Of a stretch of 11,571 nucleotides of DNA, positions 1-6,524 are shown piece by piece (within the stretch, counting starts at the first letter, position 1; every line of letters begins with the position of its first letter). The notes beneath the pieces were generated by a model that saw only the letters and a list, made by a program, of their open reading frames with translations, was not told the DNA's origin and ran no database searches. The stretch comes from Clostridia bacterium. GTDB taxonomy: Bacteria > Bacillota_E > RBS10-35 > JAJYVN01. A program made the position numbers and the translations under genes. The stretch covers positions 1 through 11,571 of the forward strand of contig DAHWHT010000265.1 of the NCBI GenBank assembly GCA_027335515.1. The letters are read 5' to 3'.

Positions 1-150
1 GGGAAGCCTGATCGGTTCACGTCCATCGCTCAGTACGAGCACAACCGATTCCACCGTCTCCGACAATTGCACCCGCACGTCCATCCGTCTCGTGGGGGCA
101 TCGACGCCCCTCTTCACCAGCGGCGTCGGCATAACCTGCAAGGAGATCAT
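1..150 (-). CDS. Partial unrecognised gene, N-terminal 50 codons
   Basis: An open frame starts with ATG at 150 and runs without a stop to the left edge, giving 50 residues beginning MISLQVMPTP. An excellent ribosome binding site (AGGAGGAGA, 159-167 on the minus strand) sits 8 bases before the ATG, which is the main reason to call the gene. The fragment alternates hydrophobic and polar residues (MDVRVQLSETVESVVLVLSDG), which suggests beta strands. It has no signal peptide. I do not recognise the family. A beta-sandwich domain at the front of another carbohydrate-active enzyme would suit the neighbourhood, but that is a guess. It lies 226 bases downstream of the GH36 gene on the same strand and may have its own transcription start. 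Confidence 0.6.
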   Translation of the reverse strand, partial: MISLQVMPTPLVKRGVDAPTRRMDVRVQLSETVESVVLVLSDGREPIRLP

Positions 151-158
151 CGCGAGTT

Positions 159-167
159 TCTCCTCCT
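159..167 (-). promoter_or_regulatory. Strong Shine-Dalgarno of the left-edge gene
   Basis: AGGAGGAGA on the minus strand lies 8 bases before the ATG at 150. It fixes the start of a coding region that would otherwise be too short to call. Confidence 0.65.
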
Positions 168-273
168 CATGCTGGCAAGCTTTATCCACGGATATTGAGC
201 CCTTCTACGATAAGCTGTTCGGGCCGCACAGAATGTGTATTCCGCTCATGTCGGCAACCGATTCCGGAGCATG

Positions 274-321
274 CCGGCCACCCATTTCGGCCATGCCGGC
301 CATGCCGGCCGGGGTGGCCGG
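274..321. repeat. 10-bp inverted repeat with a 9-bp tandem repeat in its loop
   Basis: CCGGCCACCC (274-283) is perfectly complementary to GGGTGGCCGG (312-321). The 28-base loop holds two copies of GGCCATGCC (289-297 and 298-306) followed by GGCC. The hairpin lies 56 to 103 bases past the GH36 stop codon in the direction of that gene. It could act as a transcription or mRNA 3'-end structure, but no T-tract follows it on the minus strand, so a classical intrinsic terminator is not supported. The rest of 151-376 is non-coding. Its left part (about 180-240) is richer in A and T than the surroundings and is the natural place for a promoter of the left-edge gene, although I see no clear -35/-10 pair. 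Confidence 0.5.
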
Positions 322-376
322 GCGGGGAGCAGTTGCCGGCGGAAGCCGCACCGGAAGGGGTGCACCGGCGGCAGGT

Positions 377-2395
377 TTACGAGTTGCAAGCGCGGGTGGC
401 GTGCATTGCCTGTGCCGCCGCCACATCCCGGTCGCGCACCCGATAGAGCCACAGGGCGCCGGTCCGGGCGGGCAGGGCGAAGGTAAACGCGTCCCCGCCG
501 TGCTGCTCCAACCCCTCCCCCGTCTCCGGATTCTCGAAGACATACACCGCGTCGGGGTCCAGGGCATGCAACTGGACGGTCATCTGCTCCTGCTCGCAGT
601 TCTGCAGGCGGATGCCCTGCACCAGGCCGATGCCGCGCTCCGGCCAGTCGAACTGGCGCACCACCCAGCGGTCCGCCGCGCGGCTGTGGGCGGTGAGTGG
701 GTAGTAGTCTCCCTGCACGAGGATGGGGCTGGCCCGCCGCCAAAGCGCGATCATGCGGTGCGCCAGTTTCATATCGATGTCGTCGCGCCGGATGTCCATG
801 CTGAGGTTCAGCATTGGAGCCATGGCGCAGTGGTAACCGAAGGGGTCGTTGGTGGGGTCCACCCCGGCCGGGATGGGGGCGTCCGGCCGCTCCCAGGACA
901 GCGCAGGCTCCTTGAAGTAGGGGATCCAGGCATACAAGGTGTGCTGAAAGGCGAGCTTGACCGTGTGCAGCCCGTAGCCGTAGTCGCTGTAGTGGAGGGG
1001 CACCGAGCGCCGCATCGTCTCCAGGTCGTTGCGCCGGCCGCCAGATGCGCAGGAGTCGATCCAGAGCCCCGGGTTGCGCGCCAAGAGGTCGTCCCAGTAT
1101 CGGAGGTATCCTTGCACGTGCAGGTTCTCCACCATCCCCTGACGGTCGGGCGCCTCGTTGTCCCGCCAGTAGCGCAGCGGCTGGAAGTTGAAGTCCTGCC
1201 GGTAGACCCCGATCCCGCGCTCCTGGATCAGCCTGCAGACATGGTCGGTCAACCACTGGCGGCACTCGGGGTTCCCCAGATCGAGCAGGCGATTGCGGGC
1301 CAGCCATTCGTCGTTCGGATCCCGCCGGCCGAGCAGCCACTCCGGGTGCTCGCGGTCCAGGCCGGTCCCGACCACGACCCGCTCCGGCTCGAACCAGATC
1401 AGCAGCCGGGCCCCGCGGCGCGCCGCCGCCTCGGAGATCGGGCGCAGCCCCCGGGGGAAGCGCTCGGAGTCCTCGTGCCAGGTGCCTGTCTCCACCCAGT
1501 TGCGCTCACCGTGGCTGTCCAGGCACGGATACCACCCGGCGTCGATCCACCAGATGTCGAAGTCGATGCCGGCGTCCGCGTACCGCTGGATGAAGCGTAG
1601 CTGGTTCTCCTCGGCGGCCTGGGTGAACTCGATTCCCCCGTCGCCGTTGGAGCACGCCACCAGGGGCTGCAGCGGCCGGCCGTCGGGCCGGGGCAGCACG
1701 TGGGACCGATACCAGCGGCGCCAGAGGTTCATGCCCCGCAGCCCGTCGCCGATCCAGGCCAGAAGGGTCATGCGCGGGCTGCGGATGGTCTCGCCCGGCT
1801 GCAGACGCAGGTGCACGGTCTGCTGGCCCGCCTGAACGTGCACCCCGCTCTCCCCCGCCGCAAAGCTGGCCGCCCACTGCCCCGGCCAGCCCACGGCCAG
1901 GGTCAGGCCGACGCCCGCAAACGCCAGGCGGAAGTATGGGAAGGCGCCGTCGCTGGGCCGCCCCTCGTGCGGCGCGAACTCCAGGCGCGTGCCCGCCTCC
2001 AGGGGGGTCTCCTCGGGGGTGTATCCCTCCTCGTGCTGGAAGTCCCCGTTACAGTGGTACAGCACCGGCGAGCGCGCGGCGATAGGGGCGTCCAGCACGC
2101 GGAGGTCGCCGATCATCTCCGAGGGTCCGTCGGCCCCGTTGGTGAGCCACGCCGTCCACTCGACCACGGGGTAGTCGGCATAGGCCAGCGCCTCGACCCG
2201 GATTTCCAGCCCCGTGCGCGGTTCGCGCCCCCGGTAGATCGTCTCGACGATGTTGGCATCCACGCGCCGGCTCTGGACCTGGGGCGACCACCCCGCCGGA
2301 ATGCCCGCCACCCGCTGGTCGCCATACGTGAAGGTCACGGGGAGCGAGCCGGGAGCGCGAAACCAGCCCTCCGTCCAGGCACGCAGCACCGCCAT
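377..2395 (-). CDS. GH36 family alpha-galactosidase
   Basis: This 672-residue protein is a retaining glycoside hydrolase of family 36. The family removes terminal alpha-galactosyl residues from raffinose-type sugars and galacto-oligosaccharides, and some members act on alpha-GalNAc. An N-terminal beta-sandwich domain (about 1-240) is followed by a TIM barrel with WWIDAGWY (282-289), WFEPERV (334-340), and YRQDFN (398-403), where Asp401 is the expected nucleophile. CASGGRRND (449-457) and the SDY motif (470-472) follow, with Asp471 as the expected acid/base. A small C-terminal beta domain ends the protein. There is no signal peptide, so the enzyme should be cytoplasmic and act after import. 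The ATG at 2395 was chosen because GGAGGT (2407-2412) lies 11 bases upstream; an in-frame upstream extension to 2509 has no family-like sequence. It follows the SDR gene after 123 bases. Exact substrate preference cannot be read from the sequence. Confidence 0.93.
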   Translation of the reverse strand: MAVLRAWTEGWFRAPGSLPVTFTYGDQRVAGIPAGWSPQVQSRRVDANIVETIYRGREPRTGLEIRVEALAYADYPVVEWTAWLTNGADGPSEMIGDLRVLDAPIAARSPVLYHCNGDFQHEEGYTPEETPLEAGTRLEFAPHEGRPSDGAFPYFRLAFAGVGLTLAVGWPGQWAASFAAGESGVHVQAGQQTVHLRLQPGETIRSPRMTLLAWIGDGLRGMNLWRRWYRSHVLPRPDGRPLQPLVACSNGDGGIEFTQAAEENQLRFIQRYADAGIDFDIWWIDAGWYPCLDSHGERNWVETGTWHEDSERFPRGLRPISEAAARRGARLLIWFEPERVVVGTGLDREHPEWLLGRRDPNDEWLARNRLLDLGNPECRQWLTDHVCRLIQERGIGVYRQDFNFQPLRYWRDNEAPDRQGMVENLHVQGYLRYWDDLLARNPGLWIDSCASGGRRNDLETMRRSVPLHYSDYGYGLHTVKLAFQHTLYAWIPYFKEPALSWERPDAPIPAGVDPTNDPFGYHCAMAPMLNLSMDIRRDDIDMKLAHRMIALWRRASPILVQGDYYPLTAHSRAADRWVVRQFDWPERGIGLVQGIRLQNCEQEQMTVQLHALDPDAVYVFENPETGEGLEQHGGDAFTFALPARTGALWLYRVRDRDVAAAQAMHATRACNS

Positions 2396-2518
2396 ATCCT
2401 GCTTCAACCTCCGACCCCCCGTCCTCAAAGTCCACACCCTCTGAAGGCACGCCTCAACGAACGCGCCCCGGCCGGCGTGGCGCCCCGGCGTACACCCCCA
2501 CGGCCGCATCCGGCCGCC

Positions 2519-3307
2519 TCAGGCCAGTCCCCGCTTGCCTCCGGCGTCGATCTCCAAAGAGGTTCCGGTGATCATGGCCGCCTGCGACGAAACGAGGAAG
2601 GCCACGCAGGCCGCCACCTCCTGCGCCGACGGCAGCCGCCCCAGCGGGCTCGACCGCATTTGCTTGAGCACGGCGTCCCCCGGCGCCCCGGTCGCCCCCG
2701 CGATGCCCTCGGCCATCGAAGCGAGCAATCCGGTCTCGGCCGCCCCTGGGCTGAGCGCGACCACCCGGATGCGGTCGCCGGCAAGGGTGTCCGCAAGGCA
2801 TTTGGTATAGGCGAGCAGGCCGGCGTTGATCACGCTGTTGATCGTGAGCAGCGTGAAGGGATCCTTGCCCGCCGCGCCCACGATGTGCAGGATCGACCCG
2901 CCGCCGGAGCGGCGCAGGTGCGGTACCGCGGCCGCGCAGACCCGCACCGTGCCGAGGAGCTTGGTCTCGAGGCTGCTGCGCCACACCCCCTCGGGGGCGT
3001 CCAGGGGACCGTGGATGGGCGCCCCGCCGGCCGAGTTCACGACGATATCCAGGCGGCCCAGCGCCTCCACCGCCCGCCCGACGGCGGACTCCACGGACGC
3101 CTGGTCGCACACATCGGCCACCAGCGGCACCACCCGGCGTCCGGTGCCCTCCGCGATCGCCGCCGCGGCCCGACCCAACTCCGCCTCGGTCCGCGAAAGG
3201 AGCGCCACGTCCGCACCCTCCGCCGCCAGGGTCTGCGCGATCGCCCGGCCGAAGCCGCGTGAACCGCCCGTGATCAGCGCCACCTTGCCTGCAAGCCCCA
3301 GATCCAT
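2519..3307 (-). CDS. SDR-fold protein with degenerate catalytic residues
   Basis: This 262-residue protein has the classical short-chain dehydrogenase/reductase length and fold. The cofactor motif TGGSRGFG (13-20), the acidic turn D66-V67, NSAG (91-94), the PG after beta-6 (187-188) and the C-terminal IDAGG (253-257) are all present. The catalytic positions are changed. The usual Ser is Gly144, the Tyr 13 residues later is Asn157, the Lys of YxxxK is Asn161, and the helix alpha-4 Asn is Lys116. The helix that follows (NAGLLAYTKCLADTL) aligns cleanly with other SDRs, so the register is secure. Some divergent SDR subfamilies also have Asn in place of Lys here, so this may be a distinct type and not a decayed gene. 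It may bind NAD(P) without normal alcohol dehydrogenase chemistry. The ATG at 3307 is preceded by AAAGGGGTGG. It sits between SBP1 and the GH36 gene. Confidence 0.93.
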   Translation of the reverse strand: MDLGLAGKVALITGGSRGFGRAIAQTLAAEGADVALLSRTEAELGRAAAAIAEGTGRRVVPLVADVCDQASVESAVGRAVEALGRLDIVVNSAGGAPIHGPLDAPEGVWRSSLETKLLGTVRVCAAAVPHLRRSGGGSILHIVGAAGKDPFTLLTINSVINAGLLAYTKCLADTLAGDRIRVVALSPGAAETGLLASMAEGIAGATGAPGDAVLKQMRSSPLGRLPSAQEVAACVAFLVSSQAAMITGTSLEIDAGGKRGLA

Positions 3308-3374
3308 GCGCCCACCCCTTTCGCGTCGCCGCCAGCGGGCCGCCGGCCCGTGGGAGCCGCGCGCTGCAAAGACC

Positions 3375-3427
3375 CCGCCGTCCGACGGCGGTGGCCCGCC
3401 ACCCGCTCCACCGGATTCGTGGCGGGC
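3375..3427. repeat. Two adjacent GC-rich hairpins between SBP1 and the SDR gene
   Basis: CCGCCGT and ACGGCGG (3375-3381 and 3385-3391) form a 7-bp stem with a 3-base loop. GCCCGCCAC and GTGGCGGGC (3394-3402 and 3419-3427) form a 9-bp stem with a 16-base loop. Both are perfect inverted repeats in the 311-base gap 3308-3618, which otherwise holds only the SDR ribosome binding site and no gene. In transport operons such hairpins after a binding-protein gene can stabilise its mRNA or reduce read-through into later genes. No T-tract follows either hairpin. Confidence 0.55.
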
Positions 3428-3618
3428 GGCGCACGTCCTACGGGGACAGGTCGGCAGATGCTCCCGCGCGCCGGTTGCCCCGGCAAAGAGCCATGAGAAC
3501 GCCGGTTGCGGTCCCGCCGCCCGCCGCGCCTCCCCCGGGCGGCGGAGCCCCCGCTTCACCGTCTCCGCCCCCGGCCGGCCTGGGCCCCGGCGACCGCGGC
3601 CACCCTGCCACCGGGGGC

Positions 3619-5088
3619 TCACGCCGTCGGCCCCGAGCGACCACCCGCGGCGGCGAACATGGCGGCCGTACGCCGGCGCGCCCTGGCGCTGGCGGCCTGC
3701 TGCCGGCGCAGGGAAGGCGCCCCGGCTTGGATCGCGGCGGCAAGGACCGCGTTGGCCTGGGCGTCCGCCTCGCGCAGGGCGGCGTGGATGGAAAGCTGGC
3801 GGCGCAGTAGCTGCTGCCACACGACGCTGTCGATCTGCTGCACCTGGGCGTTGGCGCCCGCAAACCACGGATTGGAGACCCCCCAGCCGCCCTCGGTGCT
3901 GGCGGTGAACCATTGGATACCCTTGCCCTTCAGGCCCGGCACGACCGACTCCGCCACCGTGCGCCACTGCGGCATCAAACGGTTGAGCGCCGGCGGCATC
4001 AGGAACGACTTCATGAAAAACTGCTGGAAGGGCACCTCGGCCGACAGCCAGCGCAGCAGGGACCAGGCGGCCTCCGGTTGGCGCGTGCTGCCTGCGGCCG
4101 CCCAGAAGTTGGCGGCCGCCCCGCCCGCGCGCCGGGCCGGGAAGCGCGGCGGCGGATAGAGGACCCATTTGAAGTTGCTGCCCCACTGCTGGTAGAGGTT
4201 GAGCAGGTCGACCTGCTGGATCTCTTGGATGGCCACGTTCCCCTTGAGCAGGGACGCGCGGGCATTTCCGCTCACGGCCGCCCCCGGGGCGAGCAGCCGG
4301 CCGACCAGCCACTCCACGGCCCGCACGCAGGCGGGGGACGAGAGGGTCTGCACGTCCCTGGCCGCGTTGGTCACCGCACCCCCGTAACCGGTGGCCGCCA
4401 CCGCCAGGGCGCCGAGAAACCCGCCCGCCCCCCCCTGGAAGGAGAGCCCGTAGCGGTGGACGCCGCCACGGTTGGAGGTGAAGCTGGCGGCCGCCCGCGC
4501 CAGATCGTCCTGGGTCCACGCGGTGGAGGGGTAGCGAAGGCCATGGCGGTCGAACAGGCTGAGGTTCAGGGCATACAGATAGCTGTCCTCCCCGCGGCTC
4601 ATGGCGAACAGCCCCTTGGGTGTGCGCAGCGCCGCCATCACCGTCGGTGACCAGATGCGGGTGGACAGGTTGTCGCGACGCAGGTAGCCGTCCAGCGGCA
4701 GCAGCAGGTCCTGCCCGACGTAGGTGGCATAGGAGCCGGCCACATCCGCAAAGACATCCGGCGCGGTGCCGGCGAGGATCGCCGCCGCATTCACCGCGGT
4801 CGGGACGTACGGCACGATGCGCACCGCCAGGCCGCGGTGGGCCGCGGTGAAGCCGCGCAGCACCTGCCCATACAGCTGCACCCGCTCGCGCACCGTTCCC
4901 AGGCGGATGGTCGAGGTCACATCCAGGGCGGCGGTCAGCGTCGTCACCGGCGCGGCGGCGGCAGGTCGGGCCGCGGCGCAGCCCGACGCCGCCAGGCCGC
5001 AGACCACCGTGCCGCCCACCCGCAGCCACGCCCGCCGCCGGATCCGGGGGCCGAAGCAGCGCAGAACACGGGACCGATCCCCGCTCAC
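3619..5088 (-). CDS. Sugar ABC-type solute-binding lipoprotein (SBP1)
   Basis: This 489-residue protein belongs to the family 1 extracellular solute-binding proteins, which capture sugars or oligosaccharides outside the membrane and pass them to an ABC permease. The N-terminus is basic and hydrophobic and ends in AASGC, with Cys37 the likely lipidation site. Family features are GTAPDVFADV (107-116), LLLPLDGYL (128-136), a YLYALNLSLFDRHGLRYPS segment (170-188), WTQDDLA (191-197), and LLRWLSAEVPFQQFFMKSF (344-362). After the usual terminal helix it carries an extra basic tail, RARRRTAAMFAAA (469-481), shared with SBP2 and SBP3. The start is GTG at 5088, overlapping the stop of the upstream lipoprotein gene as GTGA, which implies translational coupling. 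A run of eight C bases (4428-4435, coding for Gly) could be prone to slippage. The ligand cannot be read from sequence; alpha-galactosides are suggested only by the downstream GH36 gene. Confidence 0.92.
   Translation of the reverse strand: MSGDRSRVLRCFGPRIRRRAWLRVGGTVVCGLAASGCAAARPAAAAPVTTLTAALDVTSTIRLGTVRERVQLYGQVLRGFTAAHRGLAVRIVPYVPTAVNAAAILAGTAPDVFADVAGSYATYVGQDLLLPLDGYLRRDNLSTRIWSPTVMAALRTPKGLFAMSRGEDSYLYALNLSLFDRHGLRYPSTAWTQDDLARAAASFTSNRGGVHRYGLSFQGGAGGFLGALAVAATGYGGAVTNAARDVQTLSSPACVRAVEWLVGRLLAPGAAVSGNARASLLKGNVAIQEIQQVDLLNLYQQWGSNFKWVLYPPPRFPARRAGGAAANFWAAAGSTRQPEAAWSLLRWLSAEVPFQQFFMKSFLMPPALNRLMPQWRTVAESVVPGLKGKGIQWFTASTEGGWGVSNPWFAGANAQVQQIDSVVWQQLLRRQLSIHAALREADAQANAVLAAAIQAGAPSLRRQQAASARARRRTAAMFAAAGGRSGPTA
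3646..3684 (-). other. C-terminal tail motif of SBP1
   Basis: Residues 469-481 read RARRRTAAMFAAA, eight residues before the end. The same pattern is found at 6546-6584 (SBP2) and 8363-8401 (SBP3). Confidence 0.75.
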
Positions 5089-6410
5089 GCGGCAGCCCCC
5101 GCCTTCTTGGCGCCCTTGACCGCAGCCTGGGCGGGCCTGCCGGCCTTCGCACCGGCGGCCGGCGTGGTGGCGGAGGAGGCGGCGGCCGCAGGGGCCCGCT
5201 GCAGCGTGAGGGCCATCAGCAACAGGCGATTGGTCTCGCCGGCCCTGGTGCTCGGCAGCACCAGCTGCGTCAGGGTGTGGTGCGGGTTGATCGGCACCGC
5301 CTCGGCGTAGAGGTAGCGGCAGCTGGCATTGGTCCCGGTGGGTGTCAGGAAATACGGGGCGGCGTACACCGGAAACTGCGGCGCGACCGTCCTTTGCGGG
5401 GCGCAGTCCGGCTCGTAATACACCGGGTAGTCGCGCCGGCGCCCGCCGCGGTAGACCGCCGCCAGGTTCGTCGGCCCGCCGCCGCCGTTGATCCCCGCCT
5501 CCAGCAGCCACAGCCCGAGGTAGTGGCCAGGCGGCACCTTGAGGGTGATCTGCGCCTCGGCGTCCAGGACGTCCTTGACGCCCGTCCCGCCGGCCGGGAC
5601 GAGAAACGGCACCCGGGCCTTTTTGCCGTACCCGGTGATCGGCACGATCCAGGTGCCGGTGCTGGGCGCAAAGGGCAGCGGGATCGCCCCGGGGCCCATG
5701 CCGTAACCGGAGTTGGTCAGCTTATACTTTCCCGTGGCGGCGCAACCGCACGCGGCCGCCAGCGGGTTGGCGGGCACGGCGGCCAAAGCCGACGTCTTCG
5801 CCGCCACGGGGACCTTCTTGACCGCCTTCTTTACCGCCTTTTTCGCGCCCTTGCCCTTCTTCGTCCCGGCGGCCTTGCGGACCGTGGACACCGCCGACCC
5901 CTTTGCCGGGATCCCGCCCGCGGCCGGCTTGGCGGACGCGGCTGCCACAGCCCCTTTGGAGGCCTTGGCCGTCGTGCTGGTGTTGCCCTTGGCCGTCGTC
6001 TGCGACGCGGCGGGGGTCTTCGACGCGGCGGGGGCCTTGCCCGGGGGCAGGATGGCATCCGACTGGAAATACCTCGCCAGCGAGACCTCCACGAAGGACC
6101 CGACCGTCTGCGGCGGCGGCTGGTGTGCGCGCACCTGGCCCACCGCCGAGGCCGGGCAGCGCACCAGTGGGAAGCCGCAGAGCGCCTGTTTGTTTCCGGT
6201 GGCCGCCTTCAGCGAAGCCGCCAGATTGCGGGTGTAGGCATGGGGGGTCGTCGGCTGCCCGCCCTTGCCGGCCGGGCGGTTCCCGACGCTCGTCCCCCCG
6301 GAGCAGCCGACCAACAGCCCCGCGAGGGATACGACGACCCACCCCCGGTGCCAAAACGGTCGCGGGCCGACTTCCAAGACCCTGCCAACCCGTCTCCTGC
6401 TCGTATCCAC
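5085..6410 (-). CDS. Unrecognised lipoprotein with Lys/Ala-rich linker
   Basis: I do not recognise this 441-residue protein. A basic N-terminus and hydrophobic stretch end in LLVGC, with Cys36 the likely lipidation site. A first region (about 40-122) contains two cysteines (78, 85). A low-complexity Lys/Ala/Thr/Ser linker follows (about 125-215), including KKGKGAKKAVKKAVKKV (184-200), which resembles histone H1 tails. A second region (about 219-405) looks like a beta-rich domain, with ITLKVPPGHYLGLWLLEAG (288-306), many Gly, Pro and Tyr, and Cys336 and Cys364. The C-terminus (406-441) is again Ala/Lys-rich. The linker could span the cell wall or bind anionic polymers; that is inference. The second of two in-frame GTG codons (6410) is preferred because AAGGGAGG lies 7 bases before it but only 1 base before the first GTG (6416). 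It lies 114 bases after SBP2 and overlaps SBP1 by 4 bases, so it is probably expressed with them. Confidence 0.85.
   Translation of the reverse strand: MDTSRRRVGRVLEVGPRPFWHRGWVVVSLAGLLVGCSGGTSVGNRPAGKGGQPTTPHAYTRNLAASLKAATGNKQALCGFPLVRCPASAVGQVRAHQPPPQTVGSFVEVSLARYFQSDAILPPGKAPAASKTPAASQTTAKGNTSTTAKASKGAVAAASAKPAAGGIPAKGSAVSTVRKAAGTKKGKGAKKAVKKAVKKVPVAAKTSALAAVPANPLAAACGCAATGKYKLTNSGYGMGPGAIPLPFAPSTGTWIVPITGYGKKARVPFLVPAGGTGVKDVLDAEAQITLKVPPGHYLGLWLLEAGINGGGGPTNLAAVYRGGRRRDYPVYYEPDCAPQRTVAPQFPVYAAPYFLTPTGTNASCRYLYAEAVPINPHHTLTQLVLPSTRAGETNRLLLMALTLQRAPAAAASSATTPAAGAKAGRPAQAAVKGAKKAGAAA
6004..6039. repeat. Two imperfect 18-bp tandem units in the linker
   Basis: The copies at 6004-6021 and 6022-6039 differ at only a few bases. 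They encode the related peptides KTPAAS and KAPAAS in the lipoprotein's linker. This suggests that the linker grew by short tandem duplication and may vary in length between strains. Confidence 0.6.
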
Positions 6411-6417
6411 GGTCACG

Positions 6418-6425
6418 CCTCCCTT
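6418..6425 (-). promoter_or_regulatory. Shine-Dalgarno that decides the lipoprotein start
   Basis: AAGGGAGG on the minus strand is followed by C and then two in-frame GTG codons separated by ACC. The first GTG is 1 base away, too close for initiation. The second is 7 bases away and is therefore the preferred start. Confidence 0.65.
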
Positions 6426-6524
6426 GCGCGTTCGTCCTTTGTCCGCATGTACGCCTCGGTCGCGCCCGTTGCTGGGTCCGCGTGATCCGGATGCCCAGAA
6501 CGCGCCACAAGACCGTGTATCTCC

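Noticed and set aside
147..170. A 7-codon frame (MRRRNSR) whose stop overlaps the ATG of the left-edge gene
   Set aside because: It has no ribosome binding site of its own. Its AGG AGG codons are simply the Shine-Dalgarno of the next gene, so it is probably incidental.
92..1600. Long plus-strand open frame opposite the GH36 gene
   Set aside because: It is antisense to a well-supported enzyme, is rich in Val, Pro, Arg and Ala, and has no family motif. It is a shadow caused by high GC content.
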